64,000 nt of DNA from positions 1 to 64,000 of the forward strand of contig NZ_LMKP01000003.1 of NCBI RefSeq assembly GCF_001421715.1. Reading direction: 5' to 3'. This stretch comes from Sphingomonas sp. Leaf22 (lineage in GTDB: Bacteria > Pseudomonadota > Alphaproteobacteria > Sphingomonadales > Sphingomonadaceae). The notes below the pieces were generated by a model. It saw only the letters and a program-made list of their open reading frames with translations. It searched no databases and was not told where the DNA came from. Shown here piece after piece: positions 35,645 to 43,730 of the stretch (within the stretch, counting starts at the first letter, position 1; each line of letters starts with the position of its first letter). Position numbers and translations under genes: made by a program.

Positions 35645-35923
35645 GTGAACCTGGGTGGCATCGAGCTTCGGCACATCGTGGACGTGGATGGACAACTGAT
35701 CGGCATCGACGCCGAGATGATCAACGCGTCCTGTCTCCTTCGCCGGGCGGCCCGTGGCCACGACCGGCGCCTCTTCCTGCTGCGCGCCGGCGAGCGGATC
35801 CCTGTCATGCCGCACCAGCACATCCGTCTCAACGAGGAGGAGGTTCTGTTCTTCGAGACGATGCCGGCGCCGACGGTTCTTGCATACGCCGCGTCGCCCT
35901 TGCCCACCCGCCTGGCTGCATAA
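35645..35923 (+). CDS. Putative ubiquitin-like (beta-grasp) protein, first gene of the TIR operon
   Basis: This is a 92-residue protein. The order of strands and helix, HIVDVDGQLIGID then INASCLLRRAA then RRLFLLRAGERIPV and HIRLNEEEVLFFETMPAP, matches the pattern of bacterial multiubiquitin-type domains (hydrophobic strand, DG turn, helix with LL, strand ending in a FxT-P edge). This is a by-eye match only. It has no C-terminal GG. GTG 35645 is preferred because TAGGAG stands eight bases upstream; a TTG at 35600 would lengthen it by 15 residues. Ends 13 bp before the TIR gene. Confidence 0.45.
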   Translation: MNLGGIELRHIVDVDGQLIGIDAEMINASCLLRRAARGHDRRLFLLRAGERIPVMPHQHIRLNEEEVLFFETMPAPTVLAYAASPLPTRLAA

Positions 35924-35936
35924 AGGACCGACGAGG

Positions 35937-36737
35937 ATGAACTTCACCCACTACAATCTCGGCCACGTCGAGCGCGGCAGCGTCGTCGCCGTCACCCTGC
36001 AGGGCAGTGCCGCCAATGTGCGCCTGATGGATGGGTCCAACTTCAGCAACTACAAGGCCGGCCGGCAGCACCGCTACGTCGGCGGTCTGGCCAAGCAGTC
36101 GCCCGTCAGACTGCAGATTCCCAACTCCGGGACATGGCATGTCACGGTCGACATGCAGGGAATGCGCGGCTCCGTCAGGTCCAGCATCAACGTGATCCCC
36201 GCAGCAGCTCTGCGCCCGCTGCCGACCATCAACGAGGCGCCGCTGCGCAGCATCCCCACGCTCGTCCGGGACGCCGAGGAGGAACTCGCACCAACGCCGG
36301 AGGCACCGGACGGGCGTGTATTCGACGTCTTCATCTCGCACGCCTCGGAGGACAAAGACGAGATCGTACGGCCGCTCGCCAACGCGCTCCGTGATGCCGG
36401 CCTGTCCGTCTGGTACGACGAGTTCGAACTCAGGATCGGCGACAGCCTCCGGCGCAAGATCGATCGTGGGCTCGGCAGCAGCCGTTTCGGTGTGGTGGTG
36501 CTCTCCAAGTCGTTCTTCGGGAAGGGGTGGCCGGAATACGAACTCGATGGCCTGGTGACGAAGGCCGTCTCCGGTGATCAGGTGCTGCTGCCGATCTGGC
36601 ACGACGTGACCAAGAAGCAGGTGATCGGCTTCTCCCCGTCTCTCGCGGACAAACTGGCGCGTAGCACGGCGACCCACACCGTCGAGGAGATCGCAGCCGA
36701 GATCGCCGACGTGGTCGGACCGTCGGGGGCCGCGTGA
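35937..36737 (+). CDS. DUF1883-TIR domain protein
   Basis: This is a 266-residue protein. The N-terminal 95 residues are DUF1883 (VVAVTLQGSAANVRLMDGSN, YVGGLAKQSPVRLQIPNSGT, WHVTVDM), a small beta domain of unknown ligand. After a linker the TIR domain (about 128-260) starts VFDVFISHASEDKDE. It carries WYDEFELRIGDSLRRKID, where the NADase glutamate of TIR enzymes is expected (Glu162 or Glu164), and VVVLSKSFFGKGWPEYEL. Bacterial TIR proteins cleave NAD or make signal nucleotides on phage sensing. SD CGAGG lies just before the ATG. It follows the ubiquitin-like gene and precedes the DUF2235 gene by 140 bp. Confidence 0.88.
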   Translation: MNFTHYNLGHVERGSVVAVTLQGSAANVRLMDGSNFSNYKAGRQHRYVGGLAKQSPVRLQIPNSGTWHVTVDMQGMRGSVRSSINVIPAAALRPLPTINEAPLRSIPTLVRDAEEELAPTPEAPDGRVFDVFISHASEDKDEIVRPLANALRDAGLSVWYDEFELRIGDSLRRKIDRGLGSSRFGVVVLSKSFFGKGWPEYELDGLVTKAVSGDQVLLPIWHDVTKKQVIGFSPSLADKLARSTATHTVEEIAAEIADVVGPSGAA

Positions 36738-36877
36738 GTGCGATCCGCCGACATCCGGAGATCCTCCGTCGCCGGACTCACGGAACGGAGCGGCGACCGG
36801 GATCGATCGGCGCCTTGGTTGCCCGAACTATGGGTCCGGCGGCATGATGATCTACGATGATGTGGGAGAAGGCTGAC

Positions 36878-38275
36878 ATGGCACGAAACATCGTCATATT
36901 CTCGGACGGCACCGGTCAACGGGGCGGCGTGCTCGTCGACGAGCGTCGCAGCAACATCTACAAGCTGTATCGCGCGACCCGGGTCGCGCCCGACAGTTGC
37001 GTCAATCCCGCCGACCAGACCGCGTTCTACGATGCCGGCCTCGGAACCCTGCCCGGCGGCATCGACTCACCGGCTGCGCTCGCGCGATCGCTGTACAACC
37101 TAGCCAGCCAGGCGACCGGCATGGGGATCACGCGCAACATCGTAGAGTGCTACGCCGCACTCGTCCGCCTGTGGCGACCTGGCGACCGCATCTTCCTCTT
37201 CGGCTTCAGCCGCGGCGCATACACGATGCGGTGCCTGGGCGGCGTCCTGAAGCTGTGCGGAGTGCCGACGACCGGAGAGAAGGGCGCGCCGCTCAAGCGC
37301 GATGCATCTTCCGCGCTGAGGATCGCGAAGGAGGCGGTTGCCGTCTACAACTACACGAACTCGCGCCCGGAAAGTGATCGGACCGATCGGCAGAAGGAAC
37401 TGCTCGGTCACCGCGCGCTATTGGCGGCGCGCTTTCGCAAAACCTACAACTCAGGCGGTTCGGAGGGCGGAGACGCCCGTCCCTGGTTCCTCGGCGTGTT
37501 CGACACCGTCGCGTCCTTGGCCAACCCGGTCGCCATCGCAATGCTGACGATGATCGCCTTGGTAATGGTCGCCGCATGCAGCGTCGTCGCATACTGGGTC
37601 ACGGGCGAATACTGGCGGTGGTTCGGCATCATCACCGCCACGCTCACCGGCATCGGTCTCGGCTTCAACATCGCCTCCCGCTTCAAGGTCGCCTTCGGGC
37701 TGCCGGGCATCCGGTGGTGGCGGACGATCCATTTCGCCAGCGCACGGATGAAGATGTACGACACCGAACTGGACGAGAAGGTGCAGTATGCGCGGCACGC
37801 CTTGTCGATCGACGAGGCGCGTGCATCCTTCGCCCGCGTCCCGTGGGGCATCCCTGGTCAATGGCGGGGTGGCGACCCAGCGTGGTTCGAGCAGCTGTGG
37901 TTCGCTGGCAACCATTCCGACATCGGTGGCAGCTATCCAGAGGACGAGTCGCGCCTCTCCGACGTGGCGCTCGACTGGATGCTCGGAGCCGCCAGCGCGG
38001 TGGGCCTGAAGTACGATCCCACCGTCCTGCGCCTCCATCCCGATGCGCTCGGCATGCAGCATGACGAGACGCGAGGCATCGTCTTCCGCTTCGCAAGGAA
38101 GAAGCGGCGCACCTTGAAGACGAACGCGCCGCTGCATTCATCCGTTCTAGACCGCCTGGCGGCTGCCGAAGTGGATCAGTCCGGGCTGTCGGCGCCGTAT
38201 CGCCCGGAAAACTTGCGCACCCACGACAAGGCGAAGGGCCATTACACCGTCAAGGATGTTCCGCATGCCCAGTGA
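36878..38275 (+). CDS. DUF2235 alpha/beta-hydrolase with two transmembrane helices
   Basis: The 465-residue protein starts MARNIVIFSDGTGQRGG, the hallmark of DUF2235. The nucleophile elbow LFGFSRGAYTMRCL (GxSxG, Ser about 111) is intact, and later NHSDIGGSYPEDESRLSDVA supplies the usual Asp/His region. DUF2235 domains are lipase-like hydrolases, some of them T6SS phospholipase effectors. Two hydrophobic helices (about 206-260: AIAMLTMIALVMVAACSVVA and IITATLTGIGLGFNIA) put it in the membrane, which is unusual for secreted effectors. ATG 36878 was chosen for GGGAGAAGG upstream. The next gene overlaps its end by 11 bases. Confidence 0.85.
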   Translation: MARNIVIFSDGTGQRGGVLVDERRSNIYKLYRATRVAPDSCVNPADQTAFYDAGLGTLPGGIDSPAALARSLYNLASQATGMGITRNIVECYAALVRLWRPGDRIFLFGFSRGAYTMRCLGGVLKLCGVPTTGEKGAPLKRDASSALRIAKEAVAVYNYTNSRPESDRTDRQKELLGHRALLAARFRKTYNSGGSEGGDARPWFLGVFDTVASLANPVAIAMLTMIALVMVAACSVVAYWVTGEYWRWFGIITATLTGIGLGFNIASRFKVAFGLPGIRWWRTIHFASARMKMYDTELDEKVQYARHALSIDEARASFARVPWGIPGQWRGGDPAWFEQLWFAGNHSDIGGSYPEDESRLSDVALDWMLGAASAVGLKYDPTVLRLHPDALGMQHDETRGIVFRFARKKRRTLKTNAPLHSSVLDRLAAAEVDQSGLSAPYRPENLRTHDKAKGHYTVKDVPHAQ

Positions 38276-39068
38276 CACCATCGGATCATTCCGGTCGATC
38301 CTGTTCGCAACGATACTGGTCCTCGGACAGTGCCTGCCTGCGCGTCCGGCGCAAGCGCGGAACACCGGCGAACTCCATACCTTCCACTGCCTTCACGGCT
38401 GTCCGATCGGGGCGGCTGACATCGACGACATCGTTGTGCGTGAGATCTACACCCTCGCCTCCAACGACCTGACCAAGATGGCCGATTGGGTCGCCTACCG
38501 CGTGACGCCGGCCTCCATCGGCCCCTCGGGCGATCGCAAGTGGGCCGCGGATCCGTGGCTCGATCCCGACGAGGCACTCGAACCCGACGACTACGAGGGC
38601 GCACCAAGAGCGCTGGGTATCGACCGCGGTCATCAGGCGCCGCTCGCAGGTCAGTCGGGAACGCCCTTCGCGGCCGACACCAACATCCTGTCCAACATCA
38701 CGCCGCAGGGTGCGGCGTTGAACCAAGGCGCGTGGCAGCGACTGGAGGCGCGGGAGAACGATCTCGCCCGCGCGGAGAACATCGCCGTCTATGTACTGAC
38801 CGGGCCGCTGTTCGAACGCGTTGTCGCGCCGATGCCGAAGGCGGATGAGCGCCACCGCGTTCCGTCTGGTTACTGGAAGGTCCTGGTAACGCAGGACGGT
38901 CGAATGGCCGCCTTCATCATGGATACGGCCGCACCGCGTGCGCTCGACCATTGCGCCGCGCAGGTGGCGCTCGACGAAGTCGAACTGCGCTCTCGCCTCG
39001 GTCTATTCCCGAGGCTGGATAAGCGATCCTTCTCCAACTTGTCGCCGTATCTGGGGTGCCCAGCATGA
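38265..39068 (+). CDS. Exported DNA/RNA non-specific endonuclease (NUC1/DRGH type)
   Basis: The 267-residue protein has a signal peptide (SILFATILVLGQCLPARPAQ, cleavage near AQA). The catalytic motif GIDRGHQAPLA carries the general-base His (about residue 123). The metal-binding Asn helix TNILSNITPQGAALNQGAWQ is followed by RLE, as in Serratia nuclease and EndoG relatives. Cys pairs (FHCLHGCP and LDHCA, LGCPA) could form disulfides in the periplasm. It cleaves DNA and RNA without sequence preference. ATG 38265 lies inside the end of the DUF2235 gene with AAGGA eight bases before it, so translation is coupled. Confidence 0.88.
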   Translation: MPSDTIGSFRSILFATILVLGQCLPARPAQARNTGELHTFHCLHGCPIGAADIDDIVVREIYTLASNDLTKMADWVAYRVTPASIGPSGDRKWAADPWLDPDEALEPDDYEGAPRALGIDRGHQAPLAGQSGTPFAADTNILSNITPQGAALNQGAWQRLEARENDLARAENIAVYVLTGPLFERVVAPMPKADERHRVPSGYWKVLVTQDGRMAAFIMDTAAPRALDHCAAQVALDEVELRSRLGLFPRLDKRSFSNLSPYLGCPA

Positions 39069-39973
39069 GAACCGGCTCGCCGCGTATCATTTGTCGACCG
39101 TCCGCCCGGCGGTTCCGGGCCATGATCCTGCTGCCGGCGCTATTGACCGCGTCGTGCGCGACCACGCCGTCCGCCGACCTGAGCGGTTTCGGCCGGGCGG
39201 CGACGGGACTGCAGGCGGACGTGGGCACCACGTTCACCGAGGCGAACAGAATTGCACGCTCGGTCGAGGTCGATCGCTTCGTCCGGTCAGGCGCCATCGG
39301 CCTGTCGGAGCGTCGCTTCCCTCCGGCCGTTCCACGCGAGGTCGCCGCCCGCTGGCGGGCGGCGCTTGGGGATCTTGCGCGCTACGGCAACCTGCTGGCG
39401 ACGCTGACGGACGCTGGTCGCGGTGGCGTGCAGACCGACGCCTTCAGGCAACTGGGGGCGCAGCTGAACGCCAGCTCGACCGGAGCCGACCTTGATCCGG
39501 GGATCACCGCCGGCTTCGCGGCGCTGGCGGGCGCGCTGGTGGACATGAAGGCGCAGGCGAGTGCACGCGACATCCTGCGGCGGACGGACCCGGACGTACG
39601 CAAACTCCTCGCTGCCATGGCCGACGCCGTTGGTGCCGACGATGCGCAAGGTCTGCGCGGGACGGTGGCGTCGAACTGGACCGCGGCACTGTCCGCATAC
39701 CAACGCACCTACTCGGTCGCTGCCACCGACAAGGCCGATGCGAGGCAGCGCCAGATCGTCGCCGACTATCTGACCGGCATCGACAGGCGCGACGCGCAGC
39801 TCGCCGCGCTGGCAGGCCTTCGATCGTCTCTTCTCGGCCTTGCTGACGCGCACACCGCCGCCGCCGCGGGATCGCGGCGCCCCTTCGACGAGGTGCTGAA
39901 GGACGTGAATGATAGGGTCGCGCGGACGGAAGCCACATACCGGGCGGTCGAGAAGGCGGGAGAGACGCGATGA
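39065..39973 (+). CDS. Helical lipoprotein of the TIR/DUF2235/nuclease operon
   Basis: This is a 302-residue protein. A long basic lead and hydrophobic stretch (MILLPALLTASC) suggest a lipoprotein with Cys31, although the lipobox TAS-C is not ideal. The mature part is Ala-rich and almost entirely helical (RAALGDLARYGNLLATLTDA; ALSAYQRTYSVAATDKADAR), like periplasmic coiled-coil proteins. The ATG overlaps the endonuclease stop (ATGA), which fixes the start. Its own stop overlaps the start of the next gene. The family is not recognised; an immunity or scaffold role for the exported nuclease is a guess. Confidence 0.7.
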   Translation: MRTGSPRIICRPSARRFRAMILLPALLTASCATTPSADLSGFGRAATGLQADVGTTFTEANRIARSVEVDRFVRSGAIGLSERRFPPAVPREVAARWRAALGDLARYGNLLATLTDAGRGGVQTDAFRQLGAQLNASSTGADLDPGITAGFAALAGALVDMKAQASARDILRRTDPDVRKLLAAMADAVGADDAQGLRGTVASNWTAALSAYQRTYSVAATDKADARQRQIVADYLTGIDRRDAQLAALAGLRSSLLGLADAHTAAAAGSRRPFDEVLKDVNDRVARTEATYRAVEKAGETR

Positions 39974-40341
39974 CGAATGGCTACGGCGGAGTCCCGATGG
40001 ATGGGGAGAACCCGGACCTGAAGGCGATGCACCGCGACCTCATCGCCTTGGTCAGGCGGTTGGAGGAGTCGGTCGACTCCGCCCCGACCGCTGCGGCGAT
40101 CGGGGCGCTCTCCGATCAGATCGTCGAGGTGAACGCCCGCGTGACGGCGACCGGACGCTTGTTGCTGGCGGCACAGACGGAGGAGATATCGCGGCACGCT
40201 TGTGCGGTATCGGCCGCCATTCCCGGGATCGAGGACGAGATCGAGGATCTGCGGAGATACGAGCGCGTGGTTCGCAGCATCGCCACCGTCCTCGACGTAG
40301 CCGACGAAGCGATCCGTGTGGCTACCATGGTCTGCCGCTGA
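39970..40341 (+). CDS. Small helical protein, last gene of the operon
   Basis: The 123-residue protein starts MTNGYGGVPMDGENPDLKAM; the rest is a long predicted amphipathic helix set (LIALVRRLEESVDSAPTAAA; EDEIEDLRRYERVVRSIATV). It has no signal peptide or membrane segment, so it is cytoplasmic, unlike the two exported proteins before it. The ATG overlaps the lipoprotein stop by four bases. No family is recognised. Being the fourth consecutive coupled gene argues that it is part of the same functional unit. Confidence 0.65.
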   Translation: MTNGYGGVPMDGENPDLKAMHRDLIALVRRLEESVDSAPTAAAIGALSDQIVEVNARVTATGRLLLAAQTEEISRHACAVSAAIPGIEDEIEDLRRYERVVRSIATVLDVADEAIRVATMVCR

Positions 40342-40469
40342 GATCTCACGATGCGCGGATGAAGCCGTTTTTATCGACGGTGCCACGTCGAATATGTCGG
40401 GGAAGGTCGTCAGCCCCCCCGACAGCCCCCGGATCGCCGAGGGCCACGTAATCGCCGTCGAAGACCGCA

Positions 40470-41384
40470 TCAGCGTGCCAGCAATTTGACCTTCTGCTGA
40501 TCGAATTCGGCTTGGGTGATGAGCCCGTCAGCCTTCAGCTTGCCGAGCTTGGTCAGTTCATCGGCGACGGATAGCTCAGAGGCATTGGCCATGGTCACTG
40601 CAACCGGCGTCGCGGCCACCGCGACCACCTCCTCGGCGTATGCCGGACGGTATGCCCGCGTCACGGTCAGTTTCAGGGGCTTGCCGTCATGCAACACGTC
40701 CATGCCGTAAGTGGGCGTCTTCGCCGCCTTCGCCAACGAATCCTGGAAGTCGTCGCCGTCCTTGAAGCGCTTGCCCGCTATCGAGGTGATCTGGTCGCCG
40801 ACCTGCACGCCTGCCTGTGCAGCGGCTGAACCATCCTGCAGCGAGGTGATCCGCATGCTTGACGTCTTTCCGCTCCGAACAGGCTCAAGACCGACGCCGA
40901 GGAATGCGTGGTTGGGGAACATGGTGCCCTTCGGTAGCTTGCCGCCCGCCGCGCTCATGAAGTTCATCGCCCCGTTGTGGAACTGAGGTCCTGAGAAATC
41001 AGTGCGCTTCATCTGGCCGAAGGCCATCTGGAGCTCCATCCACCCCGATGCTTGCACGCGAGAAACGCCGCCGACGGTGGACACCGTGTACTTGAAGAAA
41101 CGTCGCGGTGGCGTCGAGTAGCTGTTGCCCATCAACAGCGTGCCCATCAACGACTGGCCAAAATTCATCGGCGCTTCGCACACGACCTCCGTGCTAGTCG
41201 ATGAAGTCACGCTCCAGCTGCCGTCGATGCACTTGGCCGACAGCTTGCCGATCACCTCGGTTGGCGGTTCGGCGAAGATCATCTCGGTGGCACCTGTCGG
41301 GGTCACCGCGAAGAATTCGTCTGCCATGGCTGGCGATGACGTCAGGACGGCGACCGCCACAGCGACCGTATGCATTGCTCGCAT
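40470..41384 (-). CDS. Exported PDZ-domain protein with C-terminal SHOCT motif
   Basis: The 304-residue protein has a signal peptide (MRAMHTVAVAVAVLTSSPAMA) and a 140-residue N-terminal domain (MIFAEPPTEVIGKLSAKCID, containing two Cys). A PDZ-like domain follows (SMRITSLQDGSAAAQAGVQV, then GDQITSIAGKRF), and at the end ELTKLGKLKADGLITQAEFD then QQKVKLL, a SHOCT motif. PDZ plus SHOCT suggests a scaffold or protease-adaptor role outside the cytoplasm. The first Met with signal-like sequence was taken as the start; Met at 41375 is possible. Convergent with the operon ending at 40341. Confidence 0.75.
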   Translation of the reverse strand: MRAMHTVAVAVAVLTSSPAMADEFFAVTPTGATEMIFAEPPTEVIGKLSAKCIDGSWSVTSSTSTEVVCEAPMNFGQSLMGTLLMGNSYSTPPRRFFKYTVSTVGGVSRVQASGWMELQMAFGQMKRTDFSGPQFHNGAMNFMSAAGGKLPKGTMFPNHAFLGVGLEPVRSGKTSSMRITSLQDGSAAAQAGVQVGDQITSIAGKRFKDGDDFQDSLAKAAKTPTYGMDVLHDGKPLKLTVTRAYRPAYAEEVVAVAATPVAVTMANASELSVADELTKLGKLKADGLITQAEFDQQKVKLLAR

Positions 41385-41594
41385 TTGTAATTCATCCCCC
41401 TGCGCCGGGTGTCCCCACACCCGCAATGCCGCAGTACACAAGCGGATCGCCGAAGACGCAAGACGAATCCTGCTATGACCGCCGCCCGAACCTCCTTTGT
41501 GGTCTCCGGTGACCACCTTAACGAACTCCCTTCGGCTATCTGTCGGAGGAATCGAACGGCAAATGGCTGGTCGGGCTCACGTGACGCCGGCTGA

Positions 41595-41727
41595 TCATTC
41601 CAACGACATCAACTGCGACGGATAGCCGGACTGCAGCTGCATGACGTCGTCGATCGATCCGCGCAGCCACTTCTCCTGATCCTGGGCCATCAGGATGACC
41701 GGCATGACCTCAGCAGCCGTTCACGCG
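41595..41727 (-). pseudogene. Possible 3' remnant of a SRAP (YedK/HMCES-like) gene
   Basis: The minus strand reads AAEVMPVILMAQDQEKWLRG and then SIDDVMQLQSGYPSQLMSLE before a stop at 41595. The C-terminus of SRAP proteins has the same layout: MPVIL, then a WL segment, then a final L-Q stretch. A stop codon lies directly upstream in frame, and the catalytic Cys and the rest are absent. In the overlapping frame a 37-codon ORF (41803-41690, MLVGGVEAVTAWSELLDGLV) also looks protein-like, so the fragment may have been patched onto another gene. Non-functional as SRAP. Confidence 0.45.
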
Positions 41728-41855
41728 CCGCCGCGACGTTCTCGACAAGGCCGTCCAGCAGTTCGGACCACGCAGTCACGGCTTCCACTCCTCCGACTAG
41801 CATGGCGTCTGACACCCCGGTGCGTCGCTACGCCCGCCGGTCTCCTCACCCAACC

Positions 41856-42263
41856 CTATTCGGCGTCTGGCGACCACAACGCTCTCCATGTCGTCATCGC
41901 AGGCGACGATTCGAACTCGATCTGAAACGCGCCATCGCCAATTCGGTCGTACATCCCTCGACCTGCCATGGTGACCGTGGCGCCGCCCGAAGCCATGCCG
42001 ATGATCGTGACGACCGCGCCTGAGCCGATCCAGACGTCGGGTTCGGGCGTCGCGCGGGGGCGGACAATGCAGTAGTAGCGCAGCTCGGACGCCCGCGGTC
42101 CGTCATCCACCTCGGGCAACGCCTCTTCACGGCCTTCCTCGATTGCGAGGTCGAGCCCGTGGAATACCTCAAGACCACCATCGTCCAGAAGGACGACGAC
42201 GTTGGCACCATCCAGGTGCCGCATGATCGAGGTGTCAAAACCTTCACATTCGGCGACGCTCAT
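41856..42263 (-). CDS. Uncharacterised protein of a four-gene cluster
   Basis: This is a 135-residue protein starting MSVAECEGFDTSIMRHLDGA and containing NVVVLLDDGGLEVFHGLDLA, then WIGSGAVVTIIGMASGGATV. It is mostly beta-strand by appearance, with no signal or membrane segment. Its ATG overlaps the last base of the upstream RelB-like gene's stop (TGATG), so it is coupled to it. If the upstream gene is an antitoxin, this could be a partner, but it does not resemble RelE-type toxins. Confidence 0.55.
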   Translation of the reverse strand: MSVAECEGFDTSIMRHLDGANVVVLLDDGGLEVFHGLDLAIEEGREEALPEVDDGPRASELRYYCIVRPRATPEPDVWIGSGAVVTIIGMASGGATVTMAGRGMYDRIGDGAFQIEFESSPAMTTWRALWSPDAE

Positions 42264-42481
42264 CAGTCTTCGCGGTTGCGTCCAGTGCGCATCATCGTGT
42301 CGGTAGCCGCGGCGGTGGACGATGGCACGACCCGCATGGGGATCAGCCCCGCCGGCATCGATCCATGCTTGGCCAAGTGGACGAACAACATGCGGACGGC
42401 CGCCTCGGTGGTCAGGCCCGCCCGGCCGAGCACCTCGGCAACCTGCGTCTCGAGGACCGGATCGACTGGAATGGAGATCAT
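42263..42481 (-). CDS. RelB/DinJ-like ribbon-helix-helix protein
   Basis: This is a 72-residue protein. MISIPVDPVLETQVAEVLGR, then AGLTTEAAVRMLFVHLAKHG follows the RelB/DinJ pattern (a beta strand with alternating residues, then two helices with GLTxxEAVRxF). Such proteins bind DNA as dimers and usually act as antitoxins and autorepressors. The ATG overlaps the stop of the upstream gene (ATGA), which excludes the longer frame. No RelE/YafQ-like toxin is adjacent; the neighbours on both sides are unknown proteins. Confidence 0.6.
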   Translation of the reverse strand: MISIPVDPVLETQVAEVLGRAGLTTEAAVRMLFVHLAKHGSMPAGLIPMRVVPSSTAAATDTMMRTGRNRED

Positions 42482-42984
42482 GCGTCCATCATAGACCGAT
42501 CTCCTGCGGCGCGCAGCAACCTCATCTGCTCCCATTTCTCCGACATCAGCCACTCGCGCGCCTTCGGCCAGTCAGCGACCACGGGCCGCGGCCCCCCGGC
42601 GTCCACCGCCGCGGCGATGAGGAACCCATGGTCGTCGTCGAAGAAGCCGAGCGCCCAGCCCGGGGCGACCTTCGTCCACGGACCGCCCGTCAGCCAGCGA
42701 CAGCCGAACATCGGGATCGCGCAGAGCCGCGTCGCCAGATCATCGGCGAACCCACGGAGCATCTCCGCCCGGTCGATGGCCACGTACGTCATCCTGGTAT
42801 CGGTCGACTTCGACGTGACGCCGAGCGTCATGTCCATCCACTCGATCCCGAGTCCGCCTCGGCCCCAGCGACGCGCCACGACGCGGCTGCGCTCACCTAG
42901 ATTCACGAACCTCTGGACTTCGCCGCGAGGACCGAGCTCTTCCGGCATGTCCAGCCGCCCCGCCGTCAAGATCGTCCTGCACAT
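42478..42984 (-). CDS. Uncharacterised protein
   Basis: The 168-residue protein starts MCRTILTAGRLDMPEELGPR after GGGTGA. Trp is frequent (RRWGRGGLGIEWMDMTLGVT, WLTGGPWTKVAPGWALGFFD). No motif is known to me. The open frame continues upstream, but the sequence there looks non-coding and no better start is present. It overlaps the RelB-like gene by four bases and follows the 43068-43730 gene by 83 bp on the same strand. Confidence 0.55.
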   Translation of the reverse strand: MCRTILTAGRLDMPEELGPRGEVQRFVNLGERSRVVARRWGRGGLGIEWMDMTLGVTSKSTDTRMTYVAIDRAEMLRGFADDLATRLCAIPMFGCRWLTGGPWTKVAPGWALGFFDDDHGFLIAAAVDAGGPRPVVADWPKAREWLMSEKWEQMRLLRAAGDRSMMDA

Positions 42985-43067
42985 CGCACCGTCACCCCAT
43001 TGTCGACCATCGTCGGTGAGGTCGGCGGCCGCCGTCTCCCGTGCGATGGCGAAAGACCTACCGTCGA

Positions 43068-43730
43068 TCAGGCTGCCCGCAGCCAGCGCATGTGGCTGTA
43101 GCCGCCGACCGACGCGAAGCCGCTGTGACGGAAGCAGACGGTCTCCCCGTCGCTTTGGAAGCATGCCCCGCCCTGGATCGGCGTTCGCCGGGCATCACCA
43201 TTCTCGGCGCCGTCAGCTGCGCGTGTGGTCAGGCGTCGCGACGAGATCGCCACGATCTCCACACGGGCGCCCTGATGGGGCAGAACGCCGGCGATGTGTT
43301 CCAACACGTCGCCTGGACGAGCCTGCCGCGTGAATTCTGCGAAACTAAGCCGCGGTTGCAGCGATGGTGCATCCTGCAACGCCGCCGCGTGCAGTGACGG
43401 ATCGATCTGGGTGCTGGTGTAGAGCGACACGTTGCGAAGTCCGTAATGCGGCTCCCAGTCGTGGCGCGTGAACCGTTTGAGTTCGGCATCGATGAGGCGC
43501 CGCGCGGCGGAGCCTTCCTCCCGAACCGACAGGTCGGCTGTGGAGTAGCCCAAGATTGAGACGGTCAGGCTGGAGTGATACCAATCACCGCCAAAGCGCA
43601 TCGTCGCCTTCATGCCCGGGAACGTCTCCGCCAGATGCGCCTTGATGCGCTTCAGCAGGTCGGCCCTCTCTTCACCTTCGCGATAGAGGTCGCCGCGAAA
43701 CTCATGCGCGGTGTGGATATCGGTCTTCAA
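43068..43730 (-). CDS. Uncharacterised protein, LPD-like accessory type
   Basis: About 220 residues, starting at a TTG (LKTDIHTAHEFRGDLYREGE) with GGGGA upstream. The longer open frame before it, up to 44429, is Arg/Ser-rich and not protein-like. The middle part has RADLLKRIKAHLAETFPGMK, then FGGDWYHSSLTVSILGYSTA; the end is GGYSHMRWLRAA. Such proteins are common on plasmids and ICEs without known function. It is the first gene of the 43730-41856 set. The start codon is uncertain; Met downstream at ATMRFGGDW is possible. Confidence 0.5.
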   Translation of the reverse strand: MKTDIHTAHEFRGDLYREGEERADLLKRIKAHLAETFPGMKATMRFGGDWYHSSLTVSILGYSTADLSVREEGSAARRLIDAELKRFTRHDWEPHYGLRNVSLYTSTQIDPSLHAAALQDAPSLQPRLSFAEFTRQARPGDVLEHIAGVLPHQGARVEIVAISSRRLTTRAADGAENGDARRTPIQGGACFQSDGETVCFRHSGFASVGGYSHMRWLRAA

